A stretch of DNA of 64,000 bases from Planctomycetota bacterium (GTDB lineage Bacteria > Planctomycetota > UBA1135), in contig QQUA01000006.1 in the NCBI GenBank assembly GCA_008501825.1, positions 558,001-622,000 on the forward strand, given 5' to 3'. The notes under the pieces are model-generated. The model worked only from the letters and a program-made list of their open reading frames with translations. It had not been told where the DNA came from and did no database searches. Position 1 is the stretch's first letter. Every line of letters begins with the position of its first letter. The position numbers and the translations under genes were made by a program. This document shows, piece after piece, positions 17,325 through 25,215 of this stretch.

Positions 17325-20237
17325 GTGAGCGGGGGCCTTTACGACCAATACCTGGGACTTCTTCTGAGGGGAGAATATCCTGAGGTCGAGGATTTCTTGG
17401 CCGGCCAAGGCGAAGTTTCGGAGGAGCTTCGCCTTCGATTAGAGCAGCTTCGGGCTACGGCGATTCGTACGGCCGGGAAACTGCCCTTTCCCAAACTCGG
17501 TCCTTATCGATTGCTGGAAAACCTCGATCAGGGAGGTATGGGGCTTGTCTTTCGGGCGATCCACGAGAGATTGGGGCGGGAAGTCGCTTTGAAAATCCTC
17601 CGGCCCGAACTCGCCGCCAGCGGCGTCGCCGTAGAGCGATTTCATCGCGAGGCTCAATCCATTGCCAAGCTTCAACATCCCAACATTGTCACGGTATTTG
17701 ACGCCGGAGAACACCAAGGCGTTGTTTATCTGGCCATGGAATTCGTGCCCGGTCGTACCCTGGCGGAGGTCTTGCGCGAGGACGCCGATAGCCTTCCCTT
17801 GGCGCAGAAAGTCAAATGGATTCGGGATCTTGCTCGGGCGCTGGCTTGCGCTCATGCCGCCGGAGTCGTGCATCGGGACGTCAAGCCTTCCAACGTTCGG
17901 ATCACCCCCGATCAACGGGCGATGTTGCTGGATTTCGGATTGGTCCGCAGTTTACGGTCGGAGGAGGTCACCTTGACCGATGGCTTTGCCGGCAGTCCAA
18001 GCTATGCCTCACCCGAACAGGTTTCTCATGATCTTGAAATCCATGACCGGACCGACGTTTACTCTCTCGGCGTTACTTTGTACGAGTGTTTAACTTTACG
18101 AAAGGCCTTTGAAGGGCCGACGGTGGAAAGTCTGTTCCACAAAATATTGACCGGCGACTTTATTCCTCCAAGGAAAGTGAACAAAAGTCTGCCGAGAGAT
18201 TTGGAGATCGTGGTTTTGAAAGCCATGGAAACGGAACCGAAGCGGCGGTATGGAGACGCAGAGGCCTTTGCCGAGGACCTGGATGCCGTGTTGGAACTGC
18301 GCCCGATTGCTGGGCGCCCTCCGGGATTGGTGACGAGGTTGCGAAAATTCGCCCAAAGACGCCCGGCGCTGGCAGCCAGCGTATTGGTGACCGCGCTGGC
18401 GCTCACCGCGATGCTCGTCCTGCTTTTGCAGCAATCGCAGCAGCAGGCCGAACGAATTCGAGGTGAAGCCATCGCCGCTCGCGACCGGGCTTCCCGCTTG
18501 GTGGCCGAGTACGCCCGGCAACGCACAAATTTTCGGGAACTGGATCACGCCATCGGCCATTTGCAGGAACGGATGACCTACCAACACTTGACTCGGGAGG
18601 ATTATGCCCAATTGGATCGGAAAGAGAAGGAAGTTGAAATTTCCCGCCAGCAGCAGGGTCTTATGTTCAGTGAGATCTTGCAGCTACTTCGTCAAGCTGA
18701 ACGAATTTGGCCGGAGATTGACGGCACGGAAACGGTTCGTGCAGCCTTGTACCAAGAGAAGCTGACGGATGCATTGGACAGTCGAGACCTTCTCGCCGCT
18801 GAGTTCTACCGCAACTTGATCCAGGAGCATGATCCGAGCCGCCAATCGAACCAAGGGCATGAATCGGTTTCCGGAACCACTCCCATCCAAGTAGAAAGCG
18901 AACCTCCCGGCGCTGAAGTTCATCTGTTTCAGTACCGGGAATTAAGTGAAGTCTATCCTGGAACGAATCGCCGGTACGCTGCCTTTCCTCATCGGGGAGA
19001 ACCGGTGCTCCCTGCAGGGACCTTTTGTCTTCAGGTGATGGAAACTCACCCTCCGGTCCAAATCGGCGATTTGATCGTTGAATTAGCCGGTCAACCGATT
19101 GAGGATCTTGTTTTGACCCGATCCGCTTCGGGAGAATTTCAACCGCTTTCCTTTCCGGACGGTCGGCCGGTTCGAAACGGATTTGAAATGCGCAAGGTCT
19201 TGGCGGAAAACCCAACTCTCTGGGCGGCATTGCCGGAAGACGCGGTCCGGGAGAATCACCGGCTGCCCATTCCTGCGCTCTTGGTCCGTGGGAACGAATT
19301 GCTGCAGGCAGAGCTTGCTCCCGGAACGGAAACCCGGACCACTGCCGCGCCGATTTTCTTTTCACCGGAAACTGCGGTGGGGCAAACCCCACTGCAACTT
19401 GCCCTTCACGAGGGCGCTCATTTCATCGTATTGAAGAAGGAAGGCTTCGAGGATCTCATCGTCCCTTTGAATCCTTTGGTGGAGCGGGGCCGGCGAGCTC
19501 GAATGCTACGCCTTCTTCCTTTGGGCGAGACGCCTCCCGGTTTTGTAAGAGTGCCTCGCTACGGCGATCTCCGTGCTTTTTGGATCATGGAAACCGAAGT
19601 GACTTCCGGCGAATACCTGGAGTTTCTGAACGATCCCGCCACTTTGGCTGAGATCGACGCCTCTCCGGTTCCCATTCGGAGCCCGCGCCCCTTTCCATTA
19701 CGGCAAGAGGGAACCTGGCCACGGGGGGCGGATGGGCGGTTTTCTCTTCCTCAAGGCTTGCCGGAAAATTATCCGGTCATGGGAGTGAGTTGGTATGACG
19801 CCGAGGCCTATGCTTCCTGGTATGAAAAGCGTGCCCGGGCCGGCGGTTCCAAACTTCATTTTTCACTTCCCAACTACGACGAATGGACCTACGCCGGCAA
19901 AGGGTGGTGGGCCTTCAAGTATCCTTACGGGACTCAGTATCGAGCTCGATACGCGCATACTTGTTTCGCTTGGCCTGAAGCCGAGCCTGGGCCGGTTCGA
20001 GAGTTCCCGATCGACCGCTCGGTGTTTGGCGTGTATGACACTTGCGGCGGCGCTTTCGAGTGGTTAGATGCCTGGTGGGATCCCAGCCGAACCAAACGGC
20101 GCACCGCCGGTGGAGCTTGGGCTCATGCCGAGCCCGAAGTCGGGCGGGTGGAAGGCGGGATGGGCATGTCCCCGGATAAAACCGGCAATGAAGAAGGTTT
20201 CCGATTGGTGGCCCGTTCGGAGGAGGATCGCCCTTGA
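17325..20237 (+). CDS. Ser/Thr protein kinase fused to an FGE/sulfatase-modifying-factor-like domain
   Basis: 970 residues with a GTG start. N-terminal helical segment (1-55), then a Hanks-type kinase: glycine loop LDQGGMGLVF, K90, H183-R-D185-VKPSN, LDFG, and SPSYASPEQ. One membrane span at about 347-369 (LAASVLVTALALTAMLVLLL). A coiled, Q-rich stretch and a PEGA-like segment (IQVESEPPGAEVHLFQY) follow, then an FGE-sulfatase/C-type-lectin-fold domain (~736-966; FWIMETEVTSGEYLEFL, YPVMGVSWYDAEAYASWY, LPNYDEWTYAGKG, NEEGFRLVAR). The GGAW segment lacks the catalytic Cys pair of true FGE, so a sensory or binding role is more likely. Overlaps the following sigma gene. Confidence 0.9.
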   Translation: MSGGLYDQYLGLLLRGEYPEVEDFLAGQGEVSEELRLRLEQLRATAIRTAGKLPFPKLGPYRLLENLDQGGMGLVFRAIHERLGREVALKILRPELAASGVAVERFHREAQSIAKLQHPNIVTVFDAGEHQGVVYLAMEFVPGRTLAEVLREDADSLPLAQKVKWIRDLARALACAHAAGVVHRDVKPSNVRITPDQRAMLLDFGLVRSLRSEEVTLTDGFAGSPSYASPEQVSHDLEIHDRTDVYSLGVTLYECLTLRKAFEGPTVESLFHKILTGDFIPPRKVNKSLPRDLEIVVLKAMETEPKRRYGDAEAFAEDLDAVLELRPIAGRPPGLVTRLRKFAQRRPALAASVLVTALALTAMLVLLLQQSQQQAERIRGEAIAARDRASRLVAEYARQRTNFRELDHAIGHLQERMTYQHLTREDYAQLDRKEKEVEISRQQQGLMFSEILQLLRQAERIWPEIDGTETVRAALYQEKLTDALDSRDLLAAEFYRNLIQEHDPSRQSNQGHESVSGTTPIQVESEPPGAEVHLFQYRELSEVYPGTNRRYAAFPHRGEPVLPAGTFCLQVMETHPPVQIGDLIVELAGQPIEDLVLTRSASGEFQPLSFPDGRPVRNGFEMRKVLAENPTLWAALPEDAVRENHRLPIPALLVRGNELLQAELAPGTETRTTAAPIFFSPETAVGQTPLQLALHEGAHFIVLKKEGFEDLIVPLNPLVERGRRARMLRLLPLGETPPGFVRVPRYGDLRAFWIMETEVTSGEYLEFLNDPATLAEIDASPVPIRSPRPFPLRQEGTWPRGADGRFSLPQGLPENYPVMGVSWYDAEAYASWYEKRARAGGSKLHFSLPNYDEWTYAGKGWWAFKYPYGTQYRARYAHTCFAWPEAEPGPVREFPIDRSVFGVYDTCGGAFEWLDAWWDPSRTKRRTAGGAWAHAEPEVGRVEGGMGMSPDKTGNEEGFRLVARSEEDRP

Positions 20238-20806
20238 GCCATAATCCGGTGTTCGAATTGGTGGAAACCCATCGACATGAACTGTTGGATTTCGTTCGGC
20301 GCCGGGTGCCAAGAAACCTATTGCTTTTTGAATCGATCGAAGATCTCGTGCAGGGGGTATGCACCCATGCCTTAGAGCGATCAGAAACCTTTCAAGCCCG
20401 GGATTCCCCAAGCGATCGAGCTTGGTTGTTCGAGCTGAGTCGCAATTTTTTAATTGATCGCCAGCGCTACTGGCAGGCGTTGAAAAGATCCGGGGGCCGG
20501 CTTTTGCGGGCGATGGAAGGGCCCCAAAACCAAACGGAGTGGGATCCCATTCGGGATCTGGCGGCTTCAGTGACCGGGCCTTCGACTTTCGCTTCCAGAA
20601 GGGAGCAGCTTCGTTTGGCGGCGCAAGCCCTTTCCTTGTTATTGGACTCCGATCGCGCTCTGGTCGCGAGCCTCGTTCATGGCGAAAGCATTGCCGAATT
20701 GTCCGAACGCCTCGGCGTCAGTCCCGCGGCAGCGCAACGAGCCCGACATCGGGCGCTGGAACGCTTTCGCGGGACTTTTGCATTGGTTAGCGGCCAACGA
20801 CCTTGA
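20234..20806 (+). CDS. ECF-type sigma factor paired with the preceding kinase
   Basis: 190 residues. It starts at TTG (20234), overlapping the kinase stop as TTGA and preceded by GGAGGA at good distance. Region 2 is visible in the first half (SIEDLVQGVCTHALE, RAWLFELSRNFLIDRQR) and region 4 at the end (SIAELSERLGVSPAAAQRARHRALERFR). The overlap makes kinase and sigma a translationally coupled pair. It probably directs RNA polymerase to genes answering the signal sensed by the kinase. Convergent with the S74 gene, only 8 bases away. Confidence 0.87.
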   Translation: MSHNPVFELVETHRHELLDFVRRRVPRNLLLFESIEDLVQGVCTHALERSETFQARDSPSDRAWLFELSRNFLIDRQRYWQALKRSGGRLLRAMEGPQNQTEWDPIRDLAASVTGPSTFASRREQLRLAAQALSLLLDSDRALVASLVHGESIAELSERLGVSPAAAQRARHRALERFRGTFALVSGQRP

Positions 20807-20814
20807 ACCGTGGC

Positions 20815-21759
20815 TTAATCACGGGCTTTGATTTCGGATTGAAGAGCTCGCAATTGCTTCTGAATGTCTTCCAGCATCGCTTTCTGTTCAACCAAAGCCG
20901 CTTGCTGGGTAGCGATGATTGCTTGTTGGCTTTGTACTGCGTCGATGAGCACCGGCACCAGCCCGACGTAATTCACTGATTTGTAGCCCTGGGGGTCGGC
21001 GCGCACTAATTCTGGAAACACCGATTCCAATTCTTGGGCAATCAAGCCGGGAACACGTCCCTGCAAGCCGAAATCTTTATTCGGGAATTCACCGTCGCGA
21101 TATTCATAAGAAACGCCTTGAACGAACATCAGGCGTTCGAGGGAATTCTCCAACGGGCGGACGTCCTTTTTGTAGCGAAGGTCGGAGCCCAGATACATGC
21201 CGGCACAGAGGATGTTGCCTTCCACGTGAAGTCTTTCCGTGGGAGTATCCGTGAACAAGCCAATGTAGGCGCTAGGCCAATCGCCCATGATGGCCGGTGG
21301 ACCACCTCCGAGTTGGACGTAAAGATCGTCGGCGGTCTCAATTTCGGCGCGACCGAAGCCGCCGGTACTGCCGCTTCGCAGAAACAAAGTCGGAATCCCG
21401 CCGTTGCCGCCGGAGTCGATCACCAGCGACGGATCCCCTCCGGTGTAATCCTTGATCGTGGCTAGATTCCCTTGAACCACACCAAAGCCGAGCAAGCCGG
21501 AGGCTGCGGAAGCCCACAAATCGCCGTTGGCGGACAGTCGAAGTTGCTCGATGTTATTGGTTTTAAAAACCAAATCAGTGGCGGTCGTGGTGCCCAAGAA
21601 ATCGGAGGCCAACACGTTGTCGTTTCCCTGAAGCAGCCAAGACTTTGGCGCTGCAGGAGCTTGAATCTGTCCGTCGGCGGGGGCGGCGACACCTGCCCAG
21701 AGAGCCGACGTCAGGATTGGAGTGATGAGGCGAAAGAATGAGTTGCGGGCGGATTTCAT
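20815..21759 (-). CDS. Exported protein with C-terminal S74 intramolecular chaperone domain
   Basis: About 314 residues from ATG at 21759 (MKSARNSFFRLITPILTSALW, a signal peptide). The middle contains beta-repeats like tail-fibre shafts (ATDLVFKTNNIEQLRLSANGDL, TERLHVEGNI). The C-terminus is a Peptidase_S74 domain: GSDLRYKKDVRPLENSLERL with S192 and K197, the spacing of the Ser-Lys dyad that self-cleaves in phage endosialidases, then GLIAQELESVFPELV and KSVNYVGLVPVLIDAVQ, ending in a coiled coil. It should trimerise, fold and release its chaperone. Known in phage fibres and in bacterial surface proteins; no phage genes are nearby. Confidence 0.85.
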   Translation of the reverse strand: MKSARNSFFRLITPILTSALWAGVAAPADGQIQAPAAPKSWLLQGNDNVLASDFLGTTTATDLVFKTNNIEQLRLSANGDLWASAASGLLGFGVVQGNLATIKDYTGGDPSLVIDSGGNGGIPTLFLRSGSTGGFGRAEIETADDLYVQLGGGPPAIMGDWPSAYIGLFTDTPTERLHVEGNILCAGMYLGSDLRYKKDVRPLENSLERLMFVQGVSYEYRDGEFPNKDFGLQGRVPGLIAQELESVFPELVRADPQGYKSVNYVGLVPVLIDAVQSQQAIIATQQAALVEQKAMLEDIQKQLRALQSEIKARD

Positions 21760-21957
21760 TTCCTTGGTGCTTTCGATGGGTTTGAGGCGGCCTAGTGACG
21801 GCCGGCTATTTCCTTTCCACGAAAGGTCTTCCAAGAGCAGACGCAGAAATTCCTCCTTTTGCAGAAATCGGCGACGGTGGGGGCGATACCTCTTGATTCT
21901 CCTATGTTTCGATAATGTCTTACCTTATGGTCCCTGAATCCATGAGCCCATGCCGCT

Positions 21958-24510
21958 ATGAACCCTGATTCTCGAAACTTGGAAGCCTCCCTTCGGCGGT
22001 TGGACGAATACTTGGAACTTCGCCGAACCGGGGCATCGCCTGAAGAAAGCACCTTTCTCGAGGGCGTACCGGAAGATATGCGGGAGGATCTCGCCGACCT
22101 GCTTCGGGATCAAGAGTTCTTCGACTGGCAATTGGGAAAGGGAATTCCCGGCCTTCAACCCGGGGACGTGCTGGGAGATTTTCGGCTGCAACGGGAAATC
22201 GGTTCCGGCGGGATGAGCGTGGTTTGGGAGGCTGAACAAATCAGTCTCGGGCGGAAAGTTGCTTTGAAGTTCTTGGCTCCACCGGTAGCCAATCTTCGAT
22301 GGTTGACTCGCCTTCAGCGGGAAGCTCGGGCCGGAGCCCGACTGGCCCACCCCGGCATCGTTCAAATCCATTCCGTCGGTACTGAACGCGGCTGCCATTT
22401 CCTGGTTCAAGAGTTGGTTCCCGGCGAACGGAATTTGGCCAAATCCCTGGCGCAAAGACGTTCGGTTTCTCGTCCGACTTGGCCCGATTTCCGCCGCATC
22501 GCAGGTTTCTTTTTGGAGCTTGCCGAAACGATGGAATTCGCCCACCAGGCCGGAGTGATTCATCGCGATATCAAACCGAGCAATATTCTGATTGCCCCCA
22601 GCGGCAAACCCAAAATCAGTGACTTCGGATTGGCCATGCTGAGCGGAGATCCCAGTGTGACCGGAACCGGGGAATTTCTGGGCACGCCGTATTACGTCAG
22701 TCCGGAGCAGGCGATGTACAAGCGGGTGCCGATCGATGCTCGAACCGATATTTTCAGCTTGGGCGTTACTTTTTTCGAGGCTTTGACCTTACAGCGCGCC
22801 TTTGACGGGGACAGCATCCCACAGGTCTTGGATCGAATTCTCCATTTCGATCCCCCCGATCCCCGCAGGTTGCGCTCCCAAATTCCCCGGGATCTTGCCG
22901 TCATCTGCATGAAGGCCATGGAGAAAAATCCCGATCGACGTTATCGGTCGATGAAAGCCCTCGCCGAGGATTTGCGTTGCTATCTCGCCGACCTTCCGAT
23001 TTCTGCCCAACCCATCAGTCGGCTACGCATGGCGGGTAAATGGCTGAGACGCCATCCCATCATTTCGTATTCCGGTGCCATAGCATCGGTTTCTTTTTTG
23101 GCCATTCTGATCTTGCTGGTTCAGGTTCAAACCGCTCGTACCGAACTGGAAGCCCTGACTTCCCAGGTATTCGAGTTGTCCGACGACGAAAAAGTTTTGG
23201 ACTTGATGGAACGGGCGGATCGGCTGTGGCCGCTGGATCCTGAGTTCATTCCGGATTATGAGCAATGGCTGCAGGAGGCCGAACGGTTGCTTTTGCGCCT
23301 GCCTGTCCACCGAGCTCGCTTGGAAGACGTTCAAGCCGGAAGACTTTCCAGTGGCGAAGGTCGGGAGTCCATTTGGTGGAGTCACACCTTGCGTCGCTTG
23401 ATCGAACGCCTGGAAGAATTGTCAAATCCAGAACTCGGTTTGATCGCCGGCATTCATCCTAAGCATGGCTTGGGAATAAAAAGGCGTTTGTCTTACGTCG
23501 AGTCGGTGCAGGAAAAGACCGTTTCAGGTCCGGAGGTGGGGCCGCTTTGGCAGGAAGCGATGGACTCCATCTCGGACGTAATGGAGTGTCCTCGCTATGG
23601 TGGTTTGAGCATTCAGCCTCAGGCCGGCTTGGTACCGATTCGGCGAAATCCGAAGACCGGGTTGTGGGAATTTTTCTTTCCCCTCTCCGGTGGTCCGCCT
23701 CAATTTGAAGGAACGAGAATGAAGATAAGCGAGGATACCGGTCTGGTTTTTGTCCTGCTTCCTGAAGCCGAGTTTTTGATCGGGGCTCAGAATAAAAATT
23801 CTGATGAGCCTGGCTATGATGAACAGGCGAGCGCTTTGGAAGGCGAACCTCACTCGGTATTTCTCTCCGCCTTCTTCATCTCCAAATACGAATTGACTCA
23901 AGGGCAATGGCAACGGTTGATGGGGGTGAATCCGGCCTTTTATAGTCCTTCCAATCCTTCGAGGAGCGGAGAATTTACATTGACTCACCCTGTGGAACAA
24001 GTGAACTGGGATCAATGCAATCTACTTCTTAAGCGTTTGGGCTTGAGTTTGCCGACCGAGGCACAATGGGAATACGCCGCTCGGGCCGGAACTTCTGGAC
24101 CCAGGTGGACCGGCCAAGAGGCGGAGACTTTGGAAGGTGCGGAAAACTTGTGTGATGATTTTGCGAAATCGAGTATGCCAGGAGGTTGGCAGTGCGATCC
24201 GTGGCACGACGGTTATCTCTACCATGCGCCCGTGGGCAGTTTCCGGCCCAATGATTTCGGCTTGTACGACGTTCTTGGAAATGTGTTCGAATGGTGTTTG
24301 GAGACCATGGTCCCTTATGGGGGGAAGGTTAAGGACGGCACCGGAGAACGCATTCAAAGCGGCGACACTCTTCATCGGGTCCAACGCGGCGGGTCCTGGC
24401 GTTTCTTCTCGGCCCTGGCGCGATCGGGCTTCCGCTATGCCCGAATTCCAACGACCAAGTCATCCGCGATCGGCTGTCGACCTGTTCGGTTGTTAGATCG
24501 CCCGGAATAG
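21958..24510 (+). CDS. Ser/Thr protein kinase fused to an FGE/sulfatase-modifying-factor-like domain
   Basis: 850 residues. N-terminal helical segment, then a Hanks-type kinase (GSGGMSVVWEAE, K104, H202-R-D204-IKPSN, SDFGLAM, GTPYYVSPEQA). One membrane span at about 368-388 (AIASVSFLAILILLVQV), a helical linker, then an FGE-like domain (~588-846; FFISKYELTQGQWQRLMGVNPAFY, HPVEQVNWDQCN, LPTEAQWEYAARAG, YDVLGNVFEWCLE, QRGGSW). The RGGSW segment is followed by RFFSALARSGFR without the two active-site Cys of FGE, so formylglycine formation is unlikely. Convergent with an ECF sigma gene 20 bases away. Confidence 0.9.
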   Translation: MNPDSRNLEASLRRLDEYLELRRTGASPEESTFLEGVPEDMREDLADLLRDQEFFDWQLGKGIPGLQPGDVLGDFRLQREIGSGGMSVVWEAEQISLGRKVALKFLAPPVANLRWLTRLQREARAGARLAHPGIVQIHSVGTERGCHFLVQELVPGERNLAKSLAQRRSVSRPTWPDFRRIAGFFLELAETMEFAHQAGVIHRDIKPSNILIAPSGKPKISDFGLAMLSGDPSVTGTGEFLGTPYYVSPEQAMYKRVPIDARTDIFSLGVTFFEALTLQRAFDGDSIPQVLDRILHFDPPDPRRLRSQIPRDLAVICMKAMEKNPDRRYRSMKALAEDLRCYLADLPISAQPISRLRMAGKWLRRHPIISYSGAIASVSFLAILILLVQVQTARTELEALTSQVFELSDDEKVLDLMERADRLWPLDPEFIPDYEQWLQEAERLLLRLPVHRARLEDVQAGRLSSGEGRESIWWSHTLRRLIERLEELSNPELGLIAGIHPKHGLGIKRRLSYVESVQEKTVSGPEVGPLWQEAMDSISDVMECPRYGGLSIQPQAGLVPIRRNPKTGLWEFFFPLSGGPPQFEGTRMKISEDTGLVFVLLPEAEFLIGAQNKNSDEPGYDEQASALEGEPHSVFLSAFFISKYELTQGQWQRLMGVNPAFYSPSNPSRSGEFTLTHPVEQVNWDQCNLLLKRLGLSLPTEAQWEYAARAGTSGPRWTGQEAETLEGAENLCDDFAKSSMPGGWQCDPWHDGYLYHAPVGSFRPNDFGLYDVLGNVFEWCLETMVPYGGKVKDGTGERIQSGDTLHRVQRGGSWRFFSALARSGFRYARIPTTKSSAIGCRPVRLLDRPE

Positions 24511-24529
24511 AAAGGACTCGGTTCCGGCG
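24499..24529. terminator. Possible bidirectional terminator hairpin
   Basis: CGCC-c-GGAA (24499-24507) can pair with TTCCGGCG (24522-24529) with one bulged C. It spans the kinase stop and lies between two convergent genes. No clear U-tract. Confidence 0.33.
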
Positions 24530-24530
24530 A

Positions 24531-25139
24531 TCAACCCGACCAGCCGGCGACGGAACTGTCTTGGGAGTCTCGTAACAAAGCCCGGATTCGCTGGTTGGCT
24601 CGTTTCACGATTTGGGCCGCGGCTACCGGCGTTTTCTCTAAACACTCACCAATTTCTTGGAAGGTCCGTTCTTCCAAATGGTGAAGGGACCAAGCCCGAG
24701 CTTCGACCGCGGGCAGTTTTTCCAAGGCCGAAACCAAGTTGGTTAATGTTTCGAGGCGATACGCCGACCGGGAAATACTGGTTTGCTTCGACTCCGGTTC
24801 GAGGGCGCCGTCGGCGAATGACCGTGGAGAAAACCGAGCCGCCCCCGAGCGGGCAATTTGATGCACCACCCGTCGGCTGATGACGGAAATCCAGGCGCCG
24901 AAATGTTGGTTGGGAGGGGATTTCAGGATGGATCGATAAGCCTGGATCCAAACCTCCTGGGCGACGTCCTCCGGATCGCAGTGGGCTCGCAGCTTCGGCC
25001 CCATTTGATACATGATTTGACTCAGGACGCGCCCTGCGTAGCGATCCGTGATCTTTTGGAACGCTTCCCGGTCACCGGCTGCAACTTGCTTGACTAATGC
25101 CAAGGTTTCAGAAAGCCGAGGGTCCGGGCAAGGTTGCAC
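24531..25139 (-). CDS. ECF-type sigma factor
   Basis: 202 residues with a GTG start at 25139; no clear ribosome binding site is seen. Region 2 is typical (AFQKITDRYAGRVLSQIMYQ, DPEDVAQEVWIQAYRS, FGAWISVISRRVVHQIAR) and region 4 follows (LEKLPAVEARAWSLHHLEE, FQEIGECLEKTPVAAAQIVKRA). It is convergent with the kinase-FGE gene ending at 24510, so the pair shares a locus but not a transcript. Likely an alternative sigma under phosphorylation-linked control, by analogy with the other sigma-kinase neighbours in this window. Confidence 0.88.
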   Translation of the reverse strand: MQPCPDPRLSETLALVKQVAAGDREAFQKITDRYAGRVLSQIMYQMGPKLRAHCDPEDVAQEVWIQAYRSILKSPPNQHFGAWISVISRRVVHQIARSGAARFSPRSFADGALEPESKQTSISRSAYRLETLTNLVSALEKLPAVEARAWSLHHLEERTFQEIGECLEKTPVAAAQIVKRANQRIRALLRDSQDSSVAGWSG

Positions 25140-25215
25140 CCGGACAGTTTAGAACATTCGATTGAAGAACCTCGCCCCGAAGATCGAAAATCTCCGGAGC
25201 GAGGCTCCTTCCCAT

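Noticed and set aside
17325..24510. Functional formylglycine-generating enzymes activating sulfatases
   Set aside because: No active-site Cys pair in either FGE-like domain and no sulfatase gene in the window.
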